From positions 1 through 26,424 of the forward strand of contig CATOAN010000009.1 of NCBI GenBank assembly GCA_951394045.1: 26,424 bases of DNA. The letters are read 5' to 3'. Made by a program: the position numbers and the translations under genes. Position 1 is the stretch's first letter; the number at the start of each line of letters is the position of its first letter. This DNA is from Nitzschia sp. DOCU1 (Eukaryota > Bacillariophyta > Bacillariophyceae > Bacillariales > Bacillariaceae). Under the pieces are notes generated by a model. It was not told the DNA's origin, searched no databases, and saw only the letters and a list, made by a program, of their open reading frames with translations. Shown here piece by piece: positions 9,048 to 18,472 of the stretch.

Positions 9048-10805
9048 ATGGGGCCCAGCAACGACATTGAGGATCGGTATCTCCATTATTCTTTCTATGC
9101 TGGCTATCTCAAGAACGGGATTCGACAAAGTAGCAGCGGCATCCAAAACCCTTGCAATCCGAGCGGTAGCGGTGGTAACAATGGCGGCATCAACCGCCAC
9201 CAACGCAATGGAAATAGTCCGGGCCGAAACTCTACACACAAGAGAACGCTTCGATGTAAATCAATTCTTCCCTATCTTCACCAGGGCAAGCAGGAAGAAG
9301 CAAGTCATCATTGGGAATCATCTCCTCATCTGATATCGGGTCGTTCCTCGTCAGGGATGAATGCACCCCCCGATGAAGCTAAACCTAGCACAATCTGGGG
9401 ATCCAATAGATTATTGTACAAGGACCATGTTTCCTTATCGTCATCATCAAGTACTAGTCGCAGTCACAATCATCGTGAACTTAATCAGCGTGGAATGAGT
9501 AAGCTTCGAATGAGTGCCACTGACTATTTTGCCGATCTAAAACCCACCTCGGAATACTATGGAAATACCCGAGAAGCCATTGAGGCGTTCGTCTATTTGG
9601 AATCGAAACGATCAACTGCTGCAGTGAAGGCAAGTGCCCATAATATTACTGCGAATGCAAATGATCGTGGTTCCCCTGCTGGTCAAGCATTCAATGACGA
9701 TTCGAATAATCACATGTTGGATCATGGATACGCTCCCCTCCTAAATTTTTTTGATTCATACGCGAGACTCTCAAAGGAAGAACGGCGACGAGAACAACGG
9801 AGGCGTCAATTGATTGCTCATTATCTATATCAAGAAGAACAAACACGTTCAGAAGAAGAACGACTGATGGAACCCTCTCTGCATGTACAAAGTTTGATTC
9901 AACCTCCTTCTAGTAGTGCCGTCAAGGTGACGCCGAGGACTCAAGTTGAGAATTCCACAGTTGAAGATGATGATGATCATCGAAAAGTCGGTGGCCTTTT
10001 TCTCGTCGACGATGACAATGCCCAATCACCAAACCGCTCATGTCTGCGACCCGCGGGAAGAGTCGGCTTTCTACGACGACGGGCTCGGGATTTGGCATGT
10101 ATCAATCCCGTAGGAAACAATCACGATAGTTTCAAGGATCTTAACGACAATCCGTATGACTGTGAGGACTGCTTCAAAACTGGGGACAATGCAACAAGGC
10201 GTCATTCTGTGTCGACAAATGATGCTTCAGTCATCACGCCGACATTTCCATACGCACCAATTTCCAACTCGCAATCTCCGATACATTCTTTGGGGAATCA
10301 CAGCAAGAGCGGAACCAAGAAAAAAGAGCTGCCGCGCCAATCGGTACCCAGTTGTTCAAATTCTACCGCATCGACATGCAGCGGCCAATTGAGTTCAGAT
10401 TCGACTCCGACAGATCCCCCTGACAAAGCTTGTCACGCTGCTTTGGATCCTCCCGGCAACTTCTATTGTTTTGCAGATCATCAGGACCCAGATGATGAAC
10501 TAGAAGAGCAAGAGCTAGATTTAAAATTTTATTGTTCCGGTTGTGAGTCTCCCACTACCACATGTTCTCACCACACCGACGAGTACGGGGATTGGATTTG
10601 TCAAGTTTCCAATGCGCAAGGTCTCCAAGAGTTGGCTGTTTCGACTTCCAACAAGGATGAAAATGGTCAAAAACAGCGACATCAAGAACCATGGCGAGAA
10701 TTGCTTGTCTTACCACCCGAAGCACTCTATCGAATTTGGGAGCGGGCATGTCATGAAGAAAGAAAGTACAACCGTGGAAAACCACAAAATGAATTTCAAT
10801 TCTAA
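9048..10805 (+). CDS. Hypothetical hydrophilic protein with C-terminal Cys cluster (585 aa)
   Basis: Open frame of 585 residues from the ATG at 9048 to TAA 10803-10805. The frame is open further upstream to a GTG at 8994, but 9048 is the first ATG. Not recognised. The protein is polar and largely disordered. Residues 1-130 are Ser/Asn/Gly-rich. About 160-200 is a more ordered block (YFADLKPTSEYYGNTREAIE). About 240-275 is a highly charged helix rich in Arg/Glu (KEERRREQRRRQL). A DCEDC pair is near residue 375. Near 494-520 a FYCSGCESPTTTCSHH block with a further Cys after DW could bind a metal. The last part (PWRELLVLPPEALYRIWERA) looks helical and conserved in style. The first ~100 codons are the least certain, as another frame is also open there. 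The gene sits between the two 450-bp repeats. Confidence 0.68.
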   Translation: MGPSNDIEDRYLHYSFYAGYLKNGIRQSSSGIQNPCNPSGSGGNNGGINRHQRNGNSPGRNSTHKRTLRCKSILPYLHQGKQEEASHHWESSPHLISGRSSSGMNAPPDEAKPSTIWGSNRLLYKDHVSLSSSSSTSRSHNHRELNQRGMSKLRMSATDYFADLKPTSEYYGNTREAIEAFVYLESKRSTAAVKASAHNITANANDRGSPAGQAFNDDSNNHMLDHGYAPLLNFFDSYARLSKEERRREQRRRQLIAHYLYQEEQTRSEEERLMEPSLHVQSLIQPPSSSAVKVTPRTQVENSTVEDDDDHRKVGGLFLVDDDNAQSPNRSCLRPAGRVGFLRRRARDLACINPVGNNHDSFKDLNDNPYDCEDCFKTGDNATRRHSVSTNDASVITPTFPYAPISNSQSPIHSLGNHSKSGTKKKELPRQSVPSCSNSTASTCSGQLSSDSTPTDPPDKACHAALDPPGNFYCFADHQDPDDELEEQELDLKFYCSGCESPTTTCSHHTDEYGDWICQVSNAQGLQELAVSTSNKDENGQKQRHQEPWRELLVLPPEALYRIWERACHEERKYNRGKPQNEFQF

Positions 10806-11095
10806 CATAGGTTTACTTGGGGATACTATAAGTAAAAGCAGCCTAAGGCTGCCACATATAGCTTGTACCTACCCTGGAGGGTTGATGGTTGGAGGATCGC
10901 CTGTCAGCAAGAATGGGTCAATAGGTCGAATTCATGAAGGAGGCAGCACGGACGCTTAATAGCAGCTAACGATAGAGCCCATAGTTTTCTCCCTGATCAT
11001 CTCGTGAGCGCTACGTAGAGCTATGGGATATCATTGTCTGTAGCTAGAAAACTGCCGATAGTTTGGGCGGGAAACGAAAATTTGGGGAGGGCTGG

Positions 11096-11545
11096 CCGCC
11101 TTTCTGTTGTGCAAACGTTGGACGTTTCTACCCCAAGTTCCGATAGAACCTTTTCAATGGGATTGTGCGAATCCCTGAAGCCCTATTCCTATGCCCCTGG
11201 GACATTTTCTTCCCAAGAATAAACACAGGGTCTCGCAATGAACGTTCTTTGCCGGAAATTACTTATTGACTCGACGAACGCTGATGATGAAAAAGCTTTT
11301 TAGCTCCCAGAGAGAGACAAAGTCAGAACATTTCCCTCCTCAGCCCCTTCCCGTCAACTTTTACGTAACTCGTCTCATTCTGATCTGCAAACCACGAGGA
11401 GAGGTAAGTCATCGGCAATACCACGCAAGCAAAGGCCAAAAGGACTCCGCTAAGGTTGATTCGGCAAAAACGTTTGGCGCTCGGCGTTTCAACCAGCAAT
11501 ATCGTATGTCGCCAGATGCTCCTCACCTTCAAGCCCGATCAATCA
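11096..11545 (+). repeat. 450-bp direct repeat, copy B
   Basis: Second copy of 8300-8749 (447 of 450 identical). The two differences inside the small reading frame from ATG 11284 are both third-codon changes that keep the residue (AAT/AAC Asn and GTC/GTT Val). The third (A/G at 8379/11175) lies before the frame. It carries the same GAG|GTAAGT donor at 11404. It ends 88 bp before the ATG of the next gene, so it may supply that gene's promoter or leader. A purine-rich tract (TTTGGGGAGGG) lies just before it. Confidence 0.97.
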
Positions 11546-11633
11546 TAAGGTCCTATCTTTGCCACCTTCTGTATTCTTTCCCATCGGGCAATCTCTTCCA
11601 CTTCCTAATTTCTACATTGTAATAACGAGGAGC

Positions 11634-13130
11634 ATGCTCTCGAGGCTACGTCTGATGGCCTTGTTGACATCGTTTGCGGCGGCACCCGTAGTGCAAGCGT
11701 ACTATGACGACGATCATGCCTACAACACCACAGATGATAATGGCACCACCGGAAACGGAGATGATGCCTTGGTCGATGACTCTATTGCTCAGCAATATGA
11801 TGATGCGGTACAGCGAAACGATGATGCTGCACAACAAAATGATGAAGCTGCTGCACAGCAAAACGATGATGCAGCAGAGCAATATGATGACGCTGCAGAG
11901 CAATATGATGATACTATGTATCAAGATAACGAGTATTTTTCGGCGGGAGACGCCTCCATCAAGTACTGGACAGACTATGCTATTCTTACAAAGCGATGTA
12001 TTGTTTAGTATGTCAATATTTGCTAGCTGATGTGGTTCTGTTACGATGGGGCGATATAACAACTAACTTTCTGCTTCTTTGTCAGCAACGAAGTCGACGT
12101 AATTGTCTTTTCTCTTCACAACCGAGGGTACAAACAGTGCAGTGACGAACCTGTGGGCACTTATATCACACCAGTCCAAAACTTTCTGGATGGCTACCTG
12201 AAATACAACCAGCGAATCCAACAGGATAAGGGTTTTGATGATTATGATCATCGTCGGGATGTTGCAAACTATGCGTACTGTACCAGAATGGTGAACGATG
12301 AAAACGAGTACTGGATGCAGGTGGGATGTGCGGAAAACACGAGTCAAGCTCTAGCCGTCAAAATTTACTCGGACAATAATTGTACAAAACGATCTTTTGT
12401 CGGGGGTTATGACGATTCTGCAAACGTTGATATTTCTGAGATTCAGGTAAGCCAAGAGGAAGCAGATAGTCTTCGTGTGGTCCTGGTAGGCGTCGTTCCT
12501 GAATTTACTCCCGTGTTCCATTATTCGCAGCCCCCGTTCAAAAAATGTGAAGCATGTGTCACGTGGATTGATCAAAACGACGACAACCCGGTAGAGGATA
12601 ACATGTACTATGAGAACAGAAGAGGAGTAGTGGCCTTTTGTGCAACCGCCTGGAACTATAAGGCAATATGCAATCGAGATTGTCAAAAAATTGGGATCGG
12701 GCCTCGGGCGAAATATGGTTGGAGCACTCCGGATAAGATCGTTCTGGCAATCCTTTCGTTCGTATGCATCGGAATGCTTCTAACAACTTTCGGGAAACGA
12801 CAGAAAATGTCAAACAGGGACGCACTTTTAGAGCAAGCAGCCATGAAAGCGGTTGGACTGAAAAAAGTGCATGTGATTGGCACCTTCGTCTTCATTGTTA
12901 TCATGATAATTGTTTTTGCGTTGCTTCAACTCAAGAACATCACGTGGGCTATGTTGCTCATTCTGAACACTGCACTGTTCTGTTATCTGATCAAGCTGGC
13001 CTTCAATAATGGCCTGAGTGAAGTTGAAACAGTCATCGGCACGGACGGTAGTATCATGCGAGAAGCGGATTCGGATGATGCCAGGGTCAATAGCAATGCT
13101 GGCACTTACATGTCGCCAGTCATCGCATAA
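11634..13130 (+). CDS. Secreted/membrane protein: signal peptide, D/N/Q-rich repeats, Cys-rich ectodomain, three TM spans
   Basis: Two exons, 11634-12007 and 12086-13130, joined across a 78-nt intron, giving 472 residues. The start ATG opens a signal peptide (MLSRLRLMALLTSFAAAPVVQA, likely cut after VQA). Residues 23-112 are acidic and low-complexity, with repeated QYDDA / QNDDAA units. Residues about 115-335 form an ectodomain with many Cys (KRCIVYNEVDVIVF, YKQCSDEPVGTY, CEACVTW, AICNRDC) that probably form disulphides. Three hydrophobic spans lie at about 342-362, 386-407 and 410-431, then a short polar tail. The family is familiar from diatom genomes as conserved proteins of unknown function; location at the plasma membrane or in the secretory route is inference. 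The 450-bp repeat lies directly upstream. Confidence 0.87.
12008..12085 (+). other. Intron of the secreted/membrane protein gene (78 nt)
   Basis: Donor TTTA|GTATGTC, acceptor TTCTTTGTCAG|C, a CTAAC branch-like site at 12063-12067 and a pyrimidine-rich tract before the acceptor. The splice restores Tyr (TA+C) and continues the frame as CIV-Y-NEVDVIV. Without splicing the frame stops at TAG 12006-12008. Confidence 0.9.
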
Positions 13131-14189
13131 GCGTGGCAAGAATGCAAGCAAGGCTCCGGGGAGGGGGCAAACATGATTAAAGGATATGATGTAAATGTGA
13201 GAGGCAAGAAATACAAAGGGACTCGGGAATAATCAAATCAGCCACTCAAAATTATGTTGAAAAAATGTTACAAATTCGTAGATAGGATGGGATGGAAGGA
13301 GGGTTTGGGTCCGGGGTACTTGGTACTACACGATTTTTGAAGACTTGACGATGAACGACTCAGGAGTCATGGGTCTTTTTGAAGGTTACATTGCTTTCCT
13401 TTGTTTTGAAGGCATTTGCATAGCATTTGCCCCATCTGAGGTGTTGTCGGGTGCACTAGCTAGGGCCCGAACCGTACTTTCGAAATCAATTAGTACTACA
13501 AGAATCGAGAAACCAATGGCATGGATCGCATGTCTAAAATACTAATCTTACTGTATGAACGCCAAATCGTACTGGGTCGACCCTCTCATACTACAATGTC
13601 GACGCAATCCCCAAGGTCGGCGAGCTCAGGTCGGATGGTACCTTTTGATGCTGTTGCTGTGGTTTCCGCTCGCATATATCTGCCTCCAGGAAATTCTTCA
13701 TCAGGATGATTGGATAGAGTACTAGATGAAAACCTACAACAAATATAAAGTTGATTCTGATAGTACAAGGGGCGCAATCTTGATTGGGTGTGGTGACACA
13801 TGCGCGTGGGAGCCTGACGTTTCGGGTGGGGGAGTAGGTGGGGAAGTACCTTTGGTATGGTAGGGATTGGGCACCCTCGACGCCGCAGTGGGTGCTTAGC
13901 CTGTGGGCCGAGTAAGGCGTTGAAGGATGATCTTGCCGTCGCGTGAATAGGCGTGTGGTGCTGCATTCGTTGTGGCTCTGCCATGTGGAGGAGTCGAGGT
14001 AGTCGTGTAATGATGGTTGTTGGATTTGGAAAAGACGGTCGTGCTGCATACGTTGTGGCTCTGCCATAATGCACGTCGACAACGTTAATGGAAGACGCCA
14101 TTTACATAATGAATATATTAGGTTGATTTAAAGAAACAATATATAAAGAGTGCTGAAATGCCCAGCGCTGATCAGCTTGATGCCGCCGG
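13131..14189 (+). other. Intergenic region with a 27-bp direct repeat
   Basis: No supported gene. A 27-bp direct repeat (GTGCTGCAT...GGCTCTGCCAT) occurs at 13958-13984 and 14041-14067 with one mismatch. Open frames exist on the minus strand (to 171 codons) but have no protein-like features; they are Thr/His/Pro-rich and overlap each other in two frames. The last 50 bases before 14190 are AT-rich and would be the 3' flank of the minus-strand gene. Confidence 0.55.
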
Positions 14190-17145
14190 TTACTTCGTGG
14201 CTGATTTGCCACCCTTGCGCGGTGATTTACGATGGGGAGACCCACCGCCGTCTTGAGGCGTCTGTTGCACTGGCTTCTTCTTGTTTCTGGTGGACGATGC
14301 TGTGTTTGTCGTTGGTTTCCCTGCTCCTTTCTTGTGCGTCGCCGGAACCTTGGCATTGTCCTCGGTTACCGGATCTTTCTGCTTTGTTTTGTTGGGTGAC
14401 GTCGCGTCTGCGACTTGTTTCGGAGAGGCTTTGTTCCCGGCCTGTGTTGCTACCTTTCTTTTCTTTGCTGGCGGCTCGTTCGTTGCAGCAGAACTCGCGG
14501 TTGACTTTGGATTGCTGTCGAGAAGGGGGTGGTACAGCCTCCCATCCTTGATGACAACCTCTGTTGCCTTTGCATCCTTTTCAGACAAGGTGGTAAGGGC
14601 GTGGTTGAAAACAGGAACGAAATGTTGCAACTGCGGTCCAAGTATCTTCTTCGCACCACTGTCCTCACTTTGCAACAATTGATTTACGGCCGAAAGGAGG
14701 CCGACGAAGACTCCTGGGTTGATGCCTGCCGTCGATGCCGAATCGGTTTCAGACGATTCGCCCGTACTGTCTTGTTCCCTGGTGAGCTTCTCTTCGAAAA
14801 CGACGATCACCTTTTCGTCATTGTCGGTCGAAAGCTTATTCTCGATGAAAGCGGAAAGGGACAATCTCCTGTCATTGAATGCCAAGAGCTGATCAACGAG
14901 ACTCATGAATCCGTCCATTCCTTTTTTGTTTGACAACCACGGCTTTCCCGTTTTTGGCTCCAACAAACGGAGGAGTTTATCACCGAGATATTTCGGACTG
15001 TCCTCATCGTCGTTGTCACCCCCGGCACCGTCTTCCAGGGCCTCTGCAACTCCCACAGTCTCATTTGAATCAAGAAGCTCGTACGTTTCCCGCCCACACG
15101 CACAATCCTCATCAAACTTTCGAAGATAAAGGGCATAGAGGACACATGACGCTGACATATATCGGGCCGGGTAAGGACCGTCTTCAGGACGCTTTACACT
15201 GTCAAGTTGTGCAACCAAAGACTACCGCGAGGGTCGATAAGAAAGGACGGACAACGTCACTGTAAGATAGTAGCAACGTTAATGGCATCTCCCATTAAAG
15301 GCTCCTTACCTTCAGATCATAGTTCTCTTTTCGTGTTACCACCATGGTCTTCTTCTTAATGTCTGCAGCCGTGGCTTCCTCTTCCTCTACATCCAAGAAG
15401 GCGTATTTATCGTAGTCAATCTTAGACAACTCAGCAATGAAGACCATCAGGAAACGGGCTTTGAAGTAATTGACGAGTTTGTGTCGTGGTTTCGCAGTCC
15501 GAATGCCTTTGTCTCTGATCTCGAAGTAATGCCTGACAATGTTGTCGATTGGCGTTATGACACTGTCATTTAGCCATTGAACACTCAGTAAATGCTGGAC
15601 TTTCGGCTTCCCGAGGAAGTCGTGGAGCATCGAGAAACACTTCGTCGAAACGAGACTCGTCTTGACCAACCAAACTGCAACCCAGAGTTCTCGAAAAGAC
15701 TGGTTGTGTTGTTTCTTTGTCGTTTCCATGCCCATGGTGTAGTAGGCCTTGGATCCGATATTCTCGATTTTCACAGCCATGGGGGCTGTCAACACCTTCT
15801 TGGCAAAAAGGCGATTACACCTAGCCAGGTCCGGAACAAATTGTTCTTCGGCTTCATTCTTCATCTTGTTTATCTTATTTTCGTCCTCGACTTTACCCGA
15901 CACCCCAACCCAAGTGTACAGACCGGTGATCAAGATTCCCAACATTTTTGACAGGTACATTCCAAACACCGTATTGTCCTTGTGCCCAAAGAAACACTCC
16001 TGACCTAGCGACCAAAAGTCGCGATCGTTGCTCAACCCTGAATAACCGTATAGGGGGTCGTCCGCGATTTTTTCCATGGTGTTTCGCAGCAACTGCCTGA
16101 AGTCGTCGTGATAGGTGAGTGTACGAGTTTGCGTGTCGTAACTGTAGGTGTTACACCATTCGATGTCATCTTGGACAATCGCGCGATCTATTTTCGTGAG
16201 TGTGTATCTTCCCTGCCTCGTTTTGTCGTCGTAAGTGTATACAAGTCTCAAGGTCATGTCATCAACCAATGTCCCCGCTGACGGAAAGTCGATGGCTTTT
16301 CCATCTTCTACTCAAAGAGGAACGGGGTCTCTGCTTCCAAACCCTAGCATCGCGCGATTCAACAGGTAGGTTCTGTGGGTACCTTCTAACTGTGCCAAAC
16401 GAAATGGCGTGATCATACGAAAGAACGCCGCGAAATGGCGAAAGGCTTGAACCGTGGTAGTGTCACCTTCACTCGTCTTTTCTTTGTAGCGGAAGTGGAA
16501 CCCCATCTTCCCCAAAACGGCATTTAAATGACTCACGGTTGTCATGTTTTCTGCTCCAAAACGGTTCATCAGAAGCGGGAGATCAACGACATCGTCATAG
16601 GCTTTGATGGTTTGGTCGATCGGCTGATAATGATACCCGAAGAATCCTGCAAGACCCCAATAAACATCAATGTCTGGTTTCTTAACCGTGACATTGGGCA
16701 CATTGATACCAAAGTGAAACTTCGGATCCTCAGCACTATTCCAGGAAAATGTGACGGTGGAGCGCAAAGATAACACTGCTTCCTTGAGTACTTTTGAAGC
16801 CAGGGCAAGGCAATACGGCATACTGACGATGACACCGTTTTGCAGGTACTGGTGGTTTGCCTCGGACGAACCCGTCAACAAATTTTCAACTCCGTCCTCT
16901 TCGAAAACTGTTTGGTCCGGAGGCCGATGGTTGAAGGGTGGGGCTATGATCTCCCCACAGCCCAGGGGGTCCTGGTCCTGCAACAACCAAAAACAAAATG
17001 GCGAGAGTACAACATGATGTTGTTCTCGGAAATTAAGAACTTCTTTTATTTTGAGGTCCTTGGCGTATTGACGGTAGTCGGCTTGAGCTCCCGTCCAATC
17101 AAATATCTCGCGCGTCTTCTTTGCATGCTTACCATACAGTTGCAT
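14190..17145 (-). CDS. Large protein with EGTHR (DGQHR-like) motif and NLS-like C-terminus; one intron, one in-frame TGA
   Basis: On the minus strand, exon 17145-15310 and exon 15221-14190 join in phase 0 across an 88-nt intron (KENYDLK|SLVAQLD), about 955 residues in all. The ATG at 17145 is the first one after an in-frame TGA. The first exon contains one in-frame TGA (16314-16312), with protein-like sequence on both sides. Near residue 250 stands FRLAQLEGTHRTYLLNRAML, which recalls the D/E-G-x-H-R motif of DGQHR/ParB-like domains. The fold assignment is a guess. Residues 700 on are acidic and helical, and the last ~100 are Lys/Ser/Thr-rich with PPAKKRKV near 860 and RKSPRKGGK at the end, which suggests a nuclear location. 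It lies next to a TRAP1 gene end on the other strand. Whether it is active depends on the TGA. I cannot name a function. Confidence 0.7.
15222..15309 (-). other. Intron of the minus-strand gene (88 nt)
   Basis: Read on the minus strand: donor AAG|GTAAGG at 15309, acceptor ATCGACCCTCGCGGTAG ending at 15222, with pyrimidine-rich sequence before it. The splice is phase 0 and joins two long open frames. An inner acceptor (CTTACAG) exists, but it would lead straight into a TGA and end the protein at DLK, so alternative splicing could give a short form. Confidence 0.75.
16312..16314 (-). other. In-frame TGA inside the minus-strand gene
   Basis: The same frame is open for 277 codons from the ATG before the TGA and for more than 330 after it. 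Residues around it read GFGSRDPVPL-TGA-VEDGKAIDFP. A 105-nt in-frame intron (GTACCC...CCGTCAG, about 16386-16282) could remove it, but the donor is weak and it would remove the EGTHR motif's second half. Confidence 0.8.
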
Positions 17146-17156
17146 GTTTTGCTGCA

Positions 17157-17627
17157 AAAGGCAAGGACCTCAGCGACGTGAAACCTCTAGACGCCACACA
17201 AGCTATGGAGTTGTGCACATGGATGAAGGTCACCTTGGGAGACAAAAAAGTTGCTTCATGTCGGCCGTCAAGCCGTCTAGTTTCGTCGCCCGCAATCGTC
17301 ACTGACAACGAATCGGGAGCAATGAGACGTATGATGCGAATGGTTGATACATCCGATGGCACGCGAGATGGCATGCCATTGCCCAAGCAGAATGTGGAGA
17401 TCAACCCATCACATCCGATCATTGTGGGAATCTACAACATCCGAGATACGGAACCAGTATTGGCCAGGGTTCTAGCAGAGCAAGTCTACGACAATTGTCT
17501 TGTCGCCGCCGGCTTGCTAGACGATAGCCGGACGATGCTTCCTCGCTTGAACGATCTTCTCGTTTCCCTTGTAAACGGCGCCCAGCAGAAGGGAAAAGGT
17601 GACGGTAGCAGCGAAGGAAAGCGGTGA
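17157..17627 (+). pseudogene. 3' end of a TRAP1-type (mitochondrial Hsp90) chaperone gene, 5'-truncated
   Basis: 156 codons in one frame ending at TGA 17625-17627. The sequence matches the C-terminal dimerisation region of TRAP1/HtpG: a helix (ATQAMELCTWMKVTLGDKKV), the RLVSSPAIV strand, AMRRMMRMV, VEINPSHPII, and the final AEQVYDNCLVAAGLLDD followed by LNDLLVSLV. The family is about 600-700 residues long, so more than three quarters is missing: the ATPase and middle domains are not found anywhere in the window. Homology starts at about KGKDLSDVK, within a few bases of the start of the minus-strand gene, which marks a breakpoint. A TRAP1 intron reaching back over 3 kb of foreign gene is the other, less likely, reading. 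The preserved frame suggests a recent event. Confidence 0.8.
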
Positions 17628-18472
17628 TCTACTCCCAGTCCATATCGACGCCCAAGTGGAATACTGGAATTGGAATAAGCAAAAGTGTACAGTAGTCTTT
17701 CCTTGTTATCCGACTGCCTGTTTACTCGCCTCGATGCTCCTAGTAGTCACTGGTCGATCTACTGGGATATGTGTCTTCTACTCTACTCTATGTTGCCTTC
17801 ACCATATTGTAGATAGTTACAGAAATGAAGGGAGCTTCAATGAATCAATAGTAATAGTAGCTTGCACCGATACATAGTTTTTTGATTCGTTTTTGGTCAC
17901 CACTACTACCGGTAGTACCACTCTTTCGCCGGAAGGTAGTCCATATGGTATTGGACCAGCAGCGCCAATGACTGCTTGCCTGCTACTTCAACTTCAATTC
18001 TTTTAGCGCTATTACAGAACGAGCAGTCTTGCTTGAGGCCGTGTACTTTCTGTCACGAGTGGAGGGAGTAATAAAATATCAATTCATCCGAGAGAGTCAT
18101 TGCAATGACCAACTGCGAACATGATACGCGAAATGACGAAAATGCTATTATGTTCTTCTCTTTCCTCAATGGAGCAGACTACCGGTAGTGGAGACATTGC
18201 GAAACGCCGTTTTGGTATGGGGAGATAACCGGTGTTCGCAATGATGTGTATTACATATTGGAGTTCGATGACATTGGAGACGCCATCCGCAATTTTGGAT
18301 AAATATCTCCGCCCACAATCTTTCGGTTTTCCACCAAAATTCTCGCTTCGCCGCTCGTGTGAGACTGTCAATCACATCATACGGAGTGAAGCATCATACA
18401 AAACAAGAAACAATCACCTCCTAGTCAAAGAGGACAGTACGGAGATACCAGAGGATTAGGAACTGTAAAGAA
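17628..18472 (+). other. Intergenic region with CTACCGGTAG palindromes
   Basis: No supported gene. It contains the 14-bp palindrome TACTACCGGTAGTA (17904-17917) and CTACCGGTAG again at 18179-18188. The downstream part is the likely promoter of the 18473 gene. No TATA box or other known core element is clear. Confidence 0.6.

Noticed and set aside
8970..9333. Overlapping frames opposite and beside the start of the 585-aa gene (minus 9239-8970; plus 9031-9333)
   Set aside because: Both lack an upstream ATG context or a continuing exon. The Ala/Thr-rich plus-strand frame looks somewhat protein-like, but no splice pair was found that joins it to the main frame.
8300..11545. LTR retrotransposon with 450-bp LTRs around the 585-aa gene
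   Set aside because: The repeat does not begin with TG, no matching target-site duplication flanks it (ACAGA versus TAAGG), no tRNA-binding site follows copy A, and the inner protein has no gag, protease, integrase or RT motif. The purine-rich tract before copy B alone is not enough.
13586..14101. Two long minus-strand frames of 163-171 codons
   Set aside because: They overlap each other, are low-complexity in Thr/Pro/His/Arg, include the 27-bp repeat in both units and show no motif; most likely chance frames in GC-rich DNA.
16282..16386. 105-nt intron removing the in-frame TGA
   Set aside because: Length and phase fit, but the donor GTACCC is poor and the intron would remove conserved-looking residues; kept only as an alternative.
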